Source: Bog-257 sp963846715 (GTDB taxonomy: Bacteria > Acidobacteriota > Terriglobia > Terriglobales > Acidobacteriaceae). Taken from it: DNA of 64,000 nucleotides. A model generated the notes under the pieces. That model had not been told where the DNA came from and searched no databases. It saw nothing but the letters and a program-made list of their open reading frames with translations. Positions 1 to 8,907 of this stretch are shown one piece after another. The number at the start of each line of letters is the position of its first letter. Position 1 is the first letter of the stretch. The stretch covers positions 310,001 through 374,000 of the forward strand of contig CAWJXA010000004.1 of the NCBI GenBank assembly GCA_963846715.1, read 5' to 3'. The translations under genes were made by a program, and so were the position numbers.

Positions 1-1
1 C

Positions 2-901
2 TTGAAGTGCATGGCATGGGCAGGAACGGGCGCGTTGTGCGTGATCAAAGGAGGAGTGCTCCGCTCCTACGCATTCGGGCGCATCGCTGAAATGGATAGC
101 CGCGAGCTCAAAGGAGAACTCAGTTTCGTTCAAATCAGCGATAGCCATATGGGTTTCGACAAGGCGGCGAACCCCGACGTTGTTGGCACCTTGAAGGCGG
201 CGGTAGACAAGATCGATGCGCTGCCGGTGGCGCCAGCGTTCATCCTGCACACGGGAGACATCAGCCATCTCTCGAAACCGGGTGAATTCGACACGGTGGA
301 CCAAGTGCTGAAGAGTGCCACCACGAAGAATGTCTTCTTTGTTCCCGGAGAGCACGACGTGCTAAGCGAAGATGGAAAGCAATATCTGGAACGATATGGG
401 AAAGGTACACAGGGCTCGGGCTGGTACAGCTTCGATAAAGATGGCGTGCACTTCGTCGGTTTGGTGAATGTCCTGAATCTGAAAGCCGGAGGTCTGGGCA
501 GCCTGGGCGACGTACAACTCGAGTGGCTGGAGAAAGACATTCATCACCTTTCGAAAAGCACACCAATCGTAGTTTTCGCGCACATGCCGCTGTGGAGCGT
601 TTATCCCGAATGGGGCTGGGGGACGGACGACAGTGGGCAAGCACTGTCTTATTTGAAACGGTTTGGCTCGGTCACGGTGTTAAACGGACATATTCATCAG
701 ACCATGCAGAAAGTGGAAGGAAACATCACCTTCCACACCGCCGCATCTACGGCCTTCCCGCAACCAAAACCAGGCGAGGCGCCTTCTCCGGGTCCGATGA
801 AGGTTCCGGCGGAACAGCTGCGTACTTTGTTGGGCGTAACCGACGTCAACTACGTTCGCGGGAAGCACTCGCTCGCCATTGTTGACTCCAGCTTGGGATG
901 A
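2..901 (+). CDS. metallophosphoesterase (calcineurin-like), 5'-truncated
   Basis: Secreted or periplasmic metal-dependent phosphohydrolase; the substrate cannot be told. The two-metal motifs are all present in order: D47-x-H49 (SDSHMGF), GDISH at 85-89, GEHD at 116-119 in place of the usual GNHD, H194 in AHMP, and GHIH at 229-232. The first ~30 residues (CMAWAGTGALCVIKGG) look like the hydrophobic half of a Tat-type signal peptide, so the true start probably lies before the window; the TTG at position 2 is unlikely to be the start. It is followed by a cupredoxin and a DUF2231 protein on the same strand, with short gaps suggesting one transcript. Confidence 0.85.
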   Translation: MKCMAWAGTGALCVIKGGVLRSYAFGRIAEMDSRELKGELSFVQISDSHMGFDKAANPDVVGTLKAAVDKIDALPVAPAFILHTGDISHLSKPGEFDTVDQVLKSATTKNVFFVPGEHDVLSEDGKQYLERYGKGTQGSGWYSFDKDGVHFVGLVNVLNLKAGGLGSLGDVQLEWLEKDIHHLSKSTPIVVFAHMPLWSVYPEWGWGTDDSGQALSYLKRFGSVTVLNGHIHQTMQKVEGNITFHTAASTAFPQPKPGEAPSPGPMKVPAEQLRTLLGVTDVNYVRGKHSLAIVDSSLG

Positions 902-952
902 ACAACGAACCCATCGATAAGATTCACGCGACGAACATAAGGAGCAATCAGG

Positions 953-1303
953 ATGAAAATCAGAAGATGGATATTGAGCGTAGCGATGCTGGCCGTGCTG
1001 TTTGTCAGTGCTGGTTCGCGGATGGCGGCCGCCAATCCGCCGGCAAACCCCTCATCGGAAGTAGCGGTCAAGATAGACAACTTCAGTTTCTCTCCAGCCA
1101 TCGTCACGATTCCTGTGGGTGCGACAGTTCGCTGGACGAACCGCGACGATATTCCTCATACCGTCGTCAGCGATGACAAAGCTTTCAAGTCTAAGGTGCT
1201 CGATACGGACGAGGACTTCACTTACACCTTTACCAAACCGGGCACCTACGGCTACTTCTGTTCCATTCACCCTAAGATGACGGCCAGCATTGTAGTCCAG
1301 TAA
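953..1303 (+). CDS. secreted cupredoxin (plastocyanin/azurin-like)
   Basis: Small blue-copper electron carrier of 116 residues with an N-terminal signal peptide (about 1-27). The type 1 copper ligands are visible: H69 (IPHT) and the C-terminal loop C103-x2-H106-x2-M109 (FCSIHPKM). The TIPVGATVRWTN segment is typical of amicyanin/plastocyanin-like proteins. It lies 51 bp after the phosphoesterase gene and 12 bp before the DUF2231 gene, so co-transcription is likely. The redox partner cannot be told from the sequence. Confidence 0.9.
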   Translation: MKIRRWILSVAMLAVLFVSAGSRMAAANPPANPSSEVAVKIDNFSFSPAIVTIPVGATVRWTNRDDIPHTVVSDDKAFKSKVLDTDEDFTYTFTKPGTYGYFCSIHPKMTASIVVQ

Positions 1304-1315
1304 CGGGAAAGCGCA

Positions 1316-1765
1316 TTGCATCCCTTCGATCTCAAGTCGGCACTGCTCGCCAAGCACGCTCAACACGTGGTGCTGGTGCACTTTCCCATCGCGCTATTTC
1401 TAGTCGGTGTGGGCTTCGATTTTGTTGGCCAGTGGAAGAGGGCGCGCACACTCGTCAGCGCAGCCTACTACGATCTGCTGATAGCGGCCGTCTCCTCTAT
1501 CCCAGTTATTGTGACTGGCTTATTGGCATGGCGCTGGCAATTGGAAGGCCAGCGGCTCCAAGGAACACTATTTCTTCATTTGGTGATGGGGATGTTCTCA
1601 GGCGCGATGATTTGGCTTGTCTGGACCATCCATTTTCGAGCACGCAGAAATCCGCGAAGTGACCTGCCCTTCTATCGGTTGCCCATCGAGGTGGTGGCGG
1701 CCATCGTGATTGCGACGACCGCGCACCTCGGAGGGTACTTGAGTGGCGTCAACGGTCCGCGGTAA
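1316..1765 (+). CDS. DUF2231 family membrane protein
   Basis: Integral membrane protein of 149 residues with about four hydrophobic segments and the DUF2231 hallmark near the N-terminus (HVVLVHFPIALF, with the paired histidines) and a C-terminal AHLGGYLSGV motif. The start is a TTG 12 bp after the cupredoxin stop, with a GGAAAG ribosome-binding site. The family often neighbours copper or cytochrome proteins, which fits the cupredoxin here; the molecular function is unknown. Confidence 0.8.
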   Translation: MHPFDLKSALLAKHAQHVVLVHFPIALFLVGVGFDFVGQWKRARTLVSAAYYDLLIAAVSSIPVIVTGLLAWRWQLEGQRLQGTLFLHLVMGMFSGAMIWLVWTIHFRARRNPRSDLPFYRLPIEVVAAIVIATTAHLGGYLSGVNGPR

Positions 1766-1789
1766 ACGCCTGCCTACTACTACAGGTAA

Positions 1790-1818
1790 TTGACATGCGA
1801 TGGCCGCTCACGTTACAG
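1790..1818 (+). promoter_or_regulatory. sigma-70-type promoter for the BNR-repeat gene
   Basis: TTGACA at 1790-1795 and TTACAG at 1813-1818 are separated by 17 bp. This predicts a leader of about 110 nt before the gene at 1933. The -10 box is imperfect. Confidence 0.4.
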
Positions 1819-1932
1819 TTTGGGCGCCATGACTGGTGGTTCGGAATGCCCTCCTGTCCGGCGCAAACTCAGTTCCTCGTGCCTACACTAGACACCAGTC
1901 TGACTTAACCACAACGAAGAAGGAATCTATAA

Positions 1933-3420
1933 ATGAAAAGTATGTACTCGTTTTCCTGCCCGGAAATCCGACGGGCAGCGCTTACTTGTGCTTTGGGAGT
2001 TGCCGTGAGTTTAGCGGCGATCCCAGCCTCGGCCCAAGGGGTTTTGCGACAACTCAGCCAGGACAGCTATACCGATCCGGCTGCCCAGCACATGACCGAA
2101 GTTGAACCCGGCGCCTTCGCCTACGGCCCAGTCATCGTGGCTGCATTTCAAGTCGCCCGCATCTCCAGCGGTGGTGGCGACGATATCGGGTGGGCCACAT
2201 CTCTGAATGGCGGCATTACCTGGAACAACGGAACCCTGCCCGGCCTGACGGTCGCCGGCGGTGGTGGTACCAATAGCGCCGCTAGCGACGCCTCGGTCGC
2301 ATACGACGCGAAGCATGGCATGTGGCTGATCAGCACCCTGCCAATCGGGGCTGGGGATAATGTCGCAACTAGCCGCTCCCCGGACGGAATTCACTGGGGC
2401 AATCCGATCTACGTGACCCATGCCGGCGATGCCGACAAGAACTGGATCATCTGCGATAACACGGCCACCAGCCCTTTTTATGGAAATTGCTATACCGGTT
2501 GGGACAACTCCGAGATCCAGATGAGCACCTCCAGCGATGGCGGACTGACGTGGGGTGCAGCGAAAGCCACAGCGGCCGGCGATTTTGGCATCGGAGTCAA
2601 TCCGGTGGTGCAGCCAAATGGCACTGTAATCGTCGGGTTTGCTGACTACAACGGTGGCATGTCGGCCTTCCAATCGACCAATGGCGGCCAGAGCTGGACC
2701 GCAGCCGTCAGTATCTCCAGCGCTCCCAGCCATGGTGAGGCGGGCGGCCTGCGCAGCGCCGGTCTGCCTTCTACCGCGATCGATGGAGCTGGCACAGTGT
2801 ATGTATCGTGGCCGGACTGCCGCTATGAGAGCGGCTGCGCCGCCAACGATATCGTGTACAGCAGTTCCACCGACGGTATTCACTGGAGCCCGGTAGTACG
2901 GGTTCCCATCAGTCCCATCAATAGCGGAGTGGACCACTTCATTCACGGTCTGGGGATTGACCCTCGGACCTCGGGAACCTCTGCCCACATGGCGATCACT
3001 TACTATTTCTATCCGGTATCGGCTTGTGGCAGTAGCTGTCAGCTCTACGCCGGCTTCACCATTTCGAATGACGGTGGGCAAACCTGGACATCAGGCCGGC
3101 AGCTTTCGAACTCCATGCAGCTGAGCTGGTTGCCAAACACCTTCTCCGGCAGAATGGTGGCCGATTACGTGGCAACGGTGTATCCCGCGGGAGGCAGAGC
3201 TTTCCCGATTTACGCCATTGCCTTGCAGCCGACTGGCGGTTTCTTCCACCAGGCCATTTACACCGAGGGTTACGGCTTTACCGCAGACGAGATGACGGAG
3301 CCGCGGATGAGCTCGAAAGACGACCAGCCCGTAGCGGGCGCGAAGTCGGACCATCCGGCGAGACGGCCTGAAGATCGTGACAACGAAATTCCGGGCAAAG
3401 CCATTCCGCCAAAGCAGTAA
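1933..3420 (+). CDS. secreted BNR/sialidase-like beta-propeller protein
   Basis: Exported 495-residue protein with a signal peptide ending near ASAQG (about residue 35). At least six Asp-box (BNR) repeats of the S-x-D/N-G-G-x-T-W type are visible: SLNGGITW, SPDGIHW, SSDGGLTW, STNGGQSW, SSTDGIHW and SNDGGQTW, which together predict a six-bladed propeller of the sialidase fold. The arginine triad and catalytic tyrosine of true sialidases were not identified, so enzymatic activity is open. The last ~45 residues are charged and probably disordered. It is preceded by its own promoter and followed by a strong terminator, so it is likely monocistronic. Confidence 0.8.
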   Translation: MKSMYSFSCPEIRRAALTCALGVAVSLAAIPASAQGVLRQLSQDSYTDPAAQHMTEVEPGAFAYGPVIVAAFQVARISSGGGDDIGWATSLNGGITWNNGTLPGLTVAGGGGTNSAASDASVAYDAKHGMWLISTLPIGAGDNVATSRSPDGIHWGNPIYVTHAGDADKNWIICDNTATSPFYGNCYTGWDNSEIQMSTSSDGGLTWGAAKATAAGDFGIGVNPVVQPNGTVIVGFADYNGGMSAFQSTNGGQSWTAAVSISSAPSHGEAGGLRSAGLPSTAIDGAGTVYVSWPDCRYESGCAANDIVYSSSTDGIHWSPVVRVPISPINSGVDHFIHGLGIDPRTSGTSAHMAITYYFYPVSACGSSCQLYAGFTISNDGGQTWTSGRQLSNSMQLSWLPNTFSGRMVADYVATVYPAGGRAFPIYAIALQPTGGFFHQAIYTEGYGFTADEMTEPRMSSKDDQPVAGAKSDHPARRPEDRDNEIPGKAIPPKQ

Positions 3421-3434
3421 GACGCTTTAACTCC

Positions 3435-3467
3435 AAAGCTGCTGGCGCATGCGCTGGCAGCTTTTTT
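3435..3467 (+). terminator. Rho-independent terminator
   Basis: A 14-bp stem (3435-3448 with 3451-3464, two G-T wobbles) with a 2-nt apex is followed by a run of six T. It ends the BNR-repeat gene. Confidence 0.8.
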
Positions 3468-3525
3468 CTTTGATAGCAAATAACGGCAGACATTGAAGCA
3501 AGCTCGCGACTCTTATGATCCCAGG

Positions 3526-3555
3526 TTGATGATTCCGTCCAAAATCGGCTAGAAT
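3526..3555 (+). promoter_or_regulatory. sigma-70-type promoter for the MATE exporter
   Basis: TTGATG at 3526-3531 and TAGAAT at 3550-3555 with an 18-bp spacer. Transcription would start near 3562, giving a leader of about 218 nt. Confidence 0.5.
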
Positions 3556-3561
3556 GCGTTT

Positions 3562-3779
3562 TACTGGCTCATTCTTTTCACGCCAGGTTTGCTGTGATGA
3601 ACGCCTGGCGTTTCGGCCCCGATTAACGGAGACGATTAAGATGTCTGATCCCCGGTAGTACGCCATCCTTGCGAATCCGCTGGCCGCATCTGCTGAAGCG
3701 GAGTCCTATCTTCACGTAAGAAACTCAATGTGCTAGCTCCATCTCTTATTTTGGGAGGTGGAGCGGAGGGTAAGTTGTC
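3562..3779 (+). promoter_or_regulatory. long structured 5' leader of the MATE gene
   Basis: Three hairpins can be drawn. CGCCAGG at about 3581 pairs with CCTGGCG at about 3604. TCCGCT pairs with AGCGGA around 3677-3704. A 10-bp stem, 3736-3745 with 3755-3764, stops immediately before the ribosome-binding site GGAGGG (3765-3770). The last stem could control access to the ribosome-binding site. I do not recognise a known riboswitch consensus (the guanidine, Mn, FMN, TPP and ZTP patterns were considered and do not fit). Confidence 0.35.
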
Positions 3780-5198
3780 ATGGACGTTCTGTCCACAGCG
3801 CCATCCAACACGCAGCCTAGCTTATGGAACTCCCTGCGCGAGGCTATTCGCGGCTCGCATCAGGATTTCACAACCGGAAACCTGAACCGCGCGATTCTGC
3901 TGCTCGCCGTGCCCATGGTGTTGGAGATGGTGCTGGAATCACTGTTCGCGGTGGTCGACGTTTTCTGGGTGGCGCATCTGGGCGCCAACGCAGTGGCTAC
4001 CGTGGGACTAACGGAATCGCTGCTGAGCCTGGTGTTTGCGGTCGGCTTGGGACTGAGCTTGTCGACCACGGCGATGGTGGCGCGGCGTATCGGAGAAAAG
4101 GACCCCGCGGGAGCTGCGGTCGCCGGAGTGCAGGCGATCATATTGGGTTTGGCTGTTTCAGTCGCGATTGGTGTTCCATGTCTTATTTTTGCGCCGCATC
4201 TGCTGCGGCTGATGGGAGCTTCGCCTGAGATCATCGCCGTCGGCAGTGGCTACGCAAGAATCGCGCTGGGGGGAAGCGGAGTCCTGCTGCTGCTGTTCTT
4301 GAATAACGCAATCTTTCGCGGCACCGGCGACGCCGCGATTGCCATGCGGATTCTGTGGGTCTCAAACATCATCAACCTGATACTCGATCCGTGCTTTATT
4401 TTCGGAGTAGGACCATTTCCCCGGCTCGGTGTAACTGGTGCGGCCCTAGCCACGATTACTGGCCGAAGCATTGGGGTGGCGTATCAGTTCTATCGCCTGC
4501 TACGCGGCACCGAACGCATCCGTATCTTTCGCCGGCAGATCCGGATTAATCTGCAGGTTCTTCTGCGGCTGGCGCGAGTGTCGGTGACCGGCATCCTGCA
4601 ATTTGGCATTGCGCATACCAGTTGGATTGGGTTGGTGCGCATTGTGAGCATGTTCGGAGCGGCCGCGCTTGCCGGATACACGATTGCCATCCGCATCGTG
4701 ATTTTCGTTATTCTGCCCGCGTGGGGATTGAGCAATGCCGCAGCGACCCTTGTGGGCCAGAACCTTGGGGCCAAGCAGCCGGAGCGCGCCGAACAATCGG
4801 TGTGGAGAACGGGAATCTACAACATGTTATTTCTTGGCAGTGTCGGTGTGCTATTCATTTTCTTTGCGGAACCTTGTATACGGTTGTTCAGCCAGGATCC
4901 CGCAGTGGTGCCCCTGGGTGCAGCCTGCTTGCGCATCGTCAGCTACGGCAACATCGGTTATGCCTTCGGAATGGTGATGCTGCAGGCCTTTAACGGGGCA
5001 GGGGACACGGTTACTCCCACTTATGTCTATTTGTTCGGTTTCTGGATGCTCGAAATACCATTGGCTTATTGGCTGGCAATCCCCGGACATCTGCGTTCCA
5101 ATGGTGTTTTCATTGCCATTGTGGTGGCGGAGTCGGCCATCGCAGGTGTAAGCGCCATACTGTTCAAGCGTGGCCGTTGGAAGCGGCAACAAATTTGA
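3780..5198 (+). CDS. MATE-family efflux transporter
   Basis: Inner-membrane cation-coupled multidrug/metabolite exporter of the MATE (NorM/DinF-like) family. It has 472 residues, the normal family length, with about twelve hydrophobic segments arranged as two homologous six-helix bundles (about 30-240 and 260-460). Typical motifs include LAVPMVLEMVLES at the start of helix 1 and LVGQNLGAKQPERAEQ between the halves. The start is chosen for the GGAGGG ribosome-binding site 9 bp upstream. The substrate is unknown. It stands alone behind its own promoter and structured leader. Confidence 0.92.
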   Translation: MDVLSTAPSNTQPSLWNSLREAIRGSHQDFTTGNLNRAILLLAVPMVLEMVLESLFAVVDVFWVAHLGANAVATVGLTESLLSLVFAVGLGLSLSTTAMVARRIGEKDPAGAAVAGVQAIILGLAVSVAIGVPCLIFAPHLLRLMGASPEIIAVGSGYARIALGGSGVLLLLFLNNAIFRGTGDAAIAMRILWVSNIINLILDPCFIFGVGPFPRLGVTGAALATITGRSIGVAYQFYRLLRGTERIRIFRRQIRINLQVLLRLARVSVTGILQFGIAHTSWIGLVRIVSMFGAAALAGYTIAIRIVIFVILPAWGLSNAAATLVGQNLGAKQPERAEQSVWRTGIYNMLFLGSVGVLFIFFAEPCIRLFSQDPAVVPLGAACLRIVSYGNIGYAFGMVMLQAFNGAGDTVTPTYVYLFGFWMLEIPLAYWLAIPGHLRSNGVFIAIVVAESAIAGVSAILFKRGRWKRQQI

Positions 5199-5467
5199 GG
5201 CGAGCAGGCGCTTTCCTGGTCTGCAAGCCAAGTCCGACCGCTGGAGATTCGATTCTGCAGCTTTTTCGGCTATCTTTACCGTTGACGTTCTTTGTGTGAA
5301 TGGAGTCCATGTACCGCGAGATTGCCAGTCAAAACCGACTCGCGGCGGCCCGAGTTGTCTCACCGTGAACCTTTGGGCACTTTGGTGCGTATTACACAGA
5401 GGCCACAGCAATTCATTACAGCGGGAAACACAAACTGACACAAATGTCGGTTTCAGGAGATAAGGAA

Positions 5468-7648
5468 ATGTTCGTTGCCAGATTGGTTGTATGCGCGGTG
5501 CGCAGGACAGTGGTGGCGTTGGGAATAGTGGTTCTGCTTGTAACGGCGGGTTTTGCTCAGAATGCAGCTCCACCCAGCAGCCAGGCGAGCGCACCACCAA
5601 TGACACCGATGCCACAGGCTCCGGCGCCGCAGCATAACGCTCATCTGTATTCCTCGCAGGACTACTCGAAGCCGAACTCTCCCTTTCCGAATGTGATTGC
5701 GCCTTACCGATCACGCAGCGTGCCAGCACCCAACTTGACCAATTCGTCGCGGACCGATCAGCTCTTCCGCGACGGCAAAATGTACTTGTCTATCAATGAT
5801 GCGGTGGCGATGGCGCTGGAGAACAACCTGGACATCGTCCTCCAACGCTACAACCTCTCCATTGCGGATACAGACTTGCTGCGCACCAAATCCGGAGCGT
5901 TCGCACTTGGTCTTAACCAGGGAGTGGTGCAAGGCACGCTCGGCGGCGTGGGCGGTTCTACCTCCGCCGGAGGAACAGGCAGTTCCTCTACCGGCGCGAC
6001 CGGTACCGGCGCGGGAGGCACCCAGATTGGAGTCGGCGGTGCCGGCGCGGGCATCGGGGGATTGGTGGGATCCACTTTTGGCGCAGGTCCAGCACTCCAG
6101 AGCTATGATCCAGTCCTCACCGGTACGATCCAGGGCGAGCACGCAACCACGCCCCAAGCGAACGTTTTTTTCTCGGGCGGCCTGCCAACCACGACACAAA
6201 ATACGAATATCTATAACTTCGGCTATACCCAGGCCTTTGCAACCGGTACCCTCGCCTCAGTTACGTTTGATAACAGCCGCATCACAAACAACATACCTTT
6301 CAACCTGGTGAATCCAGCCGTGACGCCCAGCTTCCGGTTTCAATTGACCCAACACCTGTTGCAAGGCTTCGGCTTCGATCCCAACCTGCGATGGATTCGG
6401 ATCGCTCGTAACACCCGTGAGAATGGGGACGTGGTATTTCGCCAGCAGATTATTTCTACCGTGTCTCAGGTTGAAAATATTTATTGGGACCTGGTGACCG
6501 CTTACGAAGCTGTGCGGGTCAATGAGCGGGCCCTTCAGCTGGCACAGAAAACGCAATCCGACGATGAAGAGGAGATCAGGATTGGAACTTTGGCACCTAT
6601 CACCCTGGTGCAAGCCAAGAGCGGAGTTGCCACTGAGAACCAGAACCTGATCACGTCGCAAACCCAGCTTCAGCTCCAGCAACTGCTGATGAAGAACGCC
6701 ATTACCAAGAACATGGGTGACCCGATGCTGGCGGCCGCGACTGTGGTTCCGACGGATACGCTGCAATTCAACGAAGCGCTGGAGGTGCGCCCGGTCGAGG
6801 AACTGATTCAGGAGGCCTTGCAGGCCCGACCCGAGATTGCCACTGCCCGAATCAATCTGACCAATGCCGAGATCTCACGTAAATCGCTCAAGAATGCCTT
6901 GCGTCCGACTCTGGATGTGTACGCGTTTTATGGGGCCTCATCATTAGCCGGCGATCAAACTTCTCTGCTCCCCCCTTGTGACTTCCCAGGAGCGATTCCG
7001 GGGGATAATTGTTTGAACCCGGGAACGATTCCCAGATCTGGCTACCCTAACGCGTTTCATGACCTCTTCAATAGCTCGGGGCCGGACAAAGGTATCGGGC
7101 TCAACCTCAACATTGTTCTCCGCAACCGGGCGGCGCAGTCTGAACAGGTGCGCTCCGAATTGGAATACCGGCAGTCTCAGGTCGGCTTGCAACAAACCGA
7201 AAACACTATAACCATCCAGGTGCGACAAGCTCAGTTTTCCGTGCAGCAGAATTACGCCGCTCTTCAAGCGGCCATCGCGGCCCGCGACTATGCCAAGGAA
7301 AACCTGGCTGCGGAGGAGAAAAAATTTAGCTACGGCGCGTCAACGCCTACGCTGGTGCTGCAGGCGTCAAGCAACTTGACTACCGCGGAATCGAACGTTC
7401 TCAATGCTGCAGCCAACTACGAAAAATCGAAGGTGGCACTTGATCAGTCCACAGCGGAAACGCTGACCAAGCTCGGCATTGATATGGCGGATGCCGAATC
7501 CGGACAAGTTAAGCACGCCCCGGCCGTGAAAGGTGTGGTCCCGGCGAATGTGGAGGAGTTGACTTTGCCTATACGGCCTTATGCCCAGCCGCAGACCCCA
7601 ACACCACCCGCCCCTCCTCCCCAGGAGCAGACCGAACCTCATCGCTAG
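5468..7648 (+). CDS. TolC-family outer-membrane efflux protein
   Basis: Outer-membrane channel subunit of a tripartite exporter or type I secretion system. ATG 5468 is preferred over the in-frame ATG at 5444 because AGGAGATAAGGA directly precedes it and it gives a clean signal peptide (about residues 1-33, ending FAQN). Two OEP repeats with long coiled-coil helices follow. At 726 residues it is longer than classic TolC (~470): there is a proline-rich N-terminal segment, a Gly/Ser/Thr-rich insertion (roughly 145-205) and a proline-rich tail. No adaptor or inner-membrane pump gene is adjacent; the nearest HlyD-type adaptor in the window is at 56.8 kb. Confidence 0.88.
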   Translation: MFVARLVVCAVRRTVVALGIVVLLVTAGFAQNAAPPSSQASAPPMTPMPQAPAPQHNAHLYSSQDYSKPNSPFPNVIAPYRSRSVPAPNLTNSSRTDQLFRDGKMYLSINDAVAMALENNLDIVLQRYNLSIADTDLLRTKSGAFALGLNQGVVQGTLGGVGGSTSAGGTGSSSTGATGTGAGGTQIGVGGAGAGIGGLVGSTFGAGPALQSYDPVLTGTIQGEHATTPQANVFFSGGLPTTTQNTNIYNFGYTQAFATGTLASVTFDNSRITNNIPFNLVNPAVTPSFRFQLTQHLLQGFGFDPNLRWIRIARNTRENGDVVFRQQIISTVSQVENIYWDLVTAYEAVRVNERALQLAQKTQSDDEEEIRIGTLAPITLVQAKSGVATENQNLITSQTQLQLQQLLMKNAITKNMGDPMLAAATVVPTDTLQFNEALEVRPVEELIQEALQARPEIATARINLTNAEISRKSLKNALRPTLDVYAFYGASSLAGDQTSLLPPCDFPGAIPGDNCLNPGTIPRSGYPNAFHDLFNSSGPDKGIGLNLNIVLRNRAAQSEQVRSELEYRQSQVGLQQTENTITIQVRQAQFSVQQNYAALQAAIAARDYAKENLAAEEKKFSYGASTPTLVLQASSNLTTAESNVLNAAANYEKSKVALDQSTAETLTKLGIDMADAESGQVKHAPAVKGVVPANVEELTLPIRPYAQPQTPTPPAPPPQEQTEPHR

Positions 7649-7691
7649 TCTGGATCGAAGTCGTGGGTGCTGAATCGAAGACAGCAACAAG

Positions 7692-7719
7692 AAAGCCGGA
7701 GCTGGTTGGCTCCGGCTTT
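7692..7719. terminator. bidirectional terminator between convergent genes
   Basis: A perfect 11-bp stem (7692-7702 with 7709-7719) with a TGGTTG loop and short A/T flanks on both sides lies between the TolC-family gene and the PEP-CTERM gene. Confidence 0.75.
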
Positions 7720-7739
7720 GACTTGAAGAGCAGGGAGAG

Positions 7740-8453
7740 TTAGCGATTCATCTTGCGCCGAATCGTGCCGAACACGCCGAGCAATCCGGTGCCAAGCAGC
7801 AGAACGGAGCTGGGCTCCGGTGTGGTGCCGCCGCCCTGATGACCGAGAAGGTCGAACGCGCTGAGCGGGTTTCCGTCGCCGTTACTCGTCCAGGAACTTC
7901 CACCGTCAGTGGAGAAGAGGTCCAAGCCGTTGACGCCCTGGCTGTTCCAGTTCCAGGCGTTAGCACTGCTATCGCTTTGGCTTACCGCGCTGAGAATCAT
8001 GAAATACGAGTCACCACCGGTCAGGGTTACTCCGGAGATGCCAGAGATGGTGACAAAGCCGCCACCGTCATAAGTACCCGGGCAGGTAGGGGGGCAGGAT
8101 CCGAATTGTGTGATGGTGGTCAAAGGGCTCCAAAAAGCACCGGCTACCTGTGTGCCAGGCAGATTGTTGACGTCAGTCCAAATGCTTGCTTGGAATGTTG
8201 GAGGCGAGCTGAAAAAGCCCACGCCTAGATCAATTTGGTCAACGCTGAAGTTGCCACTGCCGCCTACCGTGAAAAGGTTCGCTGCGGTAAAGGCAACACC
8301 GATGGTTCCGGTTCCAGATACGGTCCATCCGGTACAGCACTGGTACTGGTTTCCCGGAGGCCCTAAGTCGGAAAACAAGGTACTCGCTCCCGCCGGTAAG
8401 GTACACGCGCACAGGGCGACACTGAACAAACAGCAAACGAGTTTCTTATTCAA
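7740..8453 (-). CDS. PEP-CTERM sorting domain protein
   Basis: Secreted 237-residue protein with an N-terminal signal peptide (about 1-23, cut after AGA) and a C-terminal PEP-CTERM tripartite signal: TPEPSS, a hydrophobic stretch LLLGTGLLGVFG, then basic RRKMNR. The family is handled by an exosortase, cleaved near the PEP motif and delivered to the exterior or exopolysaccharide. The central part is Gly/Ser/Thr-rich with cysteine pairs (QCCTG, CPPTCPG) and has no recognisable enzyme domain. No exosortase or EPS gene lies in this window. Confidence 0.85.
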   Translation of the reverse strand: MNKKLVCCLFSVALCACTLPAGASTLFSDLGPPGNQYQCCTGWTVSGTGTIGVAFTAANLFTVGGSGNFSVDQIDLGVGFFSSPPTFQASIWTDVNNLPGTQVAGAFWSPLTTITQFGSCPPTCPGTYDGGGFVTISGISGVTLTGGDSYFMILSAVSQSDSSANAWNWNSQGVNGLDLFSTDGGSSWTSNGDGNPLSAFDLLGHQGGGTTPEPSSVLLLGTGLLGVFGTIRRKMNR

Positions 8454-8907
8454 TTTTATTCCTCCGTGGCTGAGAGTCTTGACTCACGAACTGAAGCCTT
8501 AAACCGAACACCTTGAGGGGTTCGCTGGGGAGACTGTGGAAGCGCCGGAAGTAAGAGAAGCGCAACCACTTCCTCGGCAATGGCAGACGAGGGCGTTTGC
8601 CCTGCGCAGACTCTGCCACAACCACCTATGCAATTTTGGAACCGCTGTAACCCATTTAAAACACTATGGTTGAGACGTTATCTAGTGCAATTACTTGCAC
8701 TTGAGTGCCGGAATACTTCCCCTTTCGGGAAGGTAGTCGCACCACCACCTCTGGAGATCTCTCTAGTCCCTGCGGCGGCAGTTGAATCTGCGCCTATGCC
8801 TATGGTGGAGCAACGTACCGAGCGCCTAAGGTATTCTTAGTTGAAATGCTCTACGCGTTCGCTACGTGGTTTGTGACTGCTCTTGCGCTTGATTAAACTT
8901 TCTCGTT
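8454..8907. other. 454-bp intergenic region between divergent genes
   Basis: It must hold the start signals for the PEP-CTERM gene (minus) and the glucoamylase-like gene (plus). A small hairpin (CTTCCC/GGGAAG near 8718) is visible. A possible sigma-54-like site near 8700 has 9 rather than 10 bp between GC and CC and was not accepted. No coding sequence is convincing. Confidence 0.4.

Noticed and set aside
2011..3081. 356-residue frame opposite the BNR-repeat gene
   Set aside because: Antisense shadow of a gene with a clear signal peptide and repeats.
8690..8720. possible sigma-54 promoter upstream of the PEP-CTERM gene
   Set aside because: The GC and CC elements are separated by 9 bp, not the required 10.
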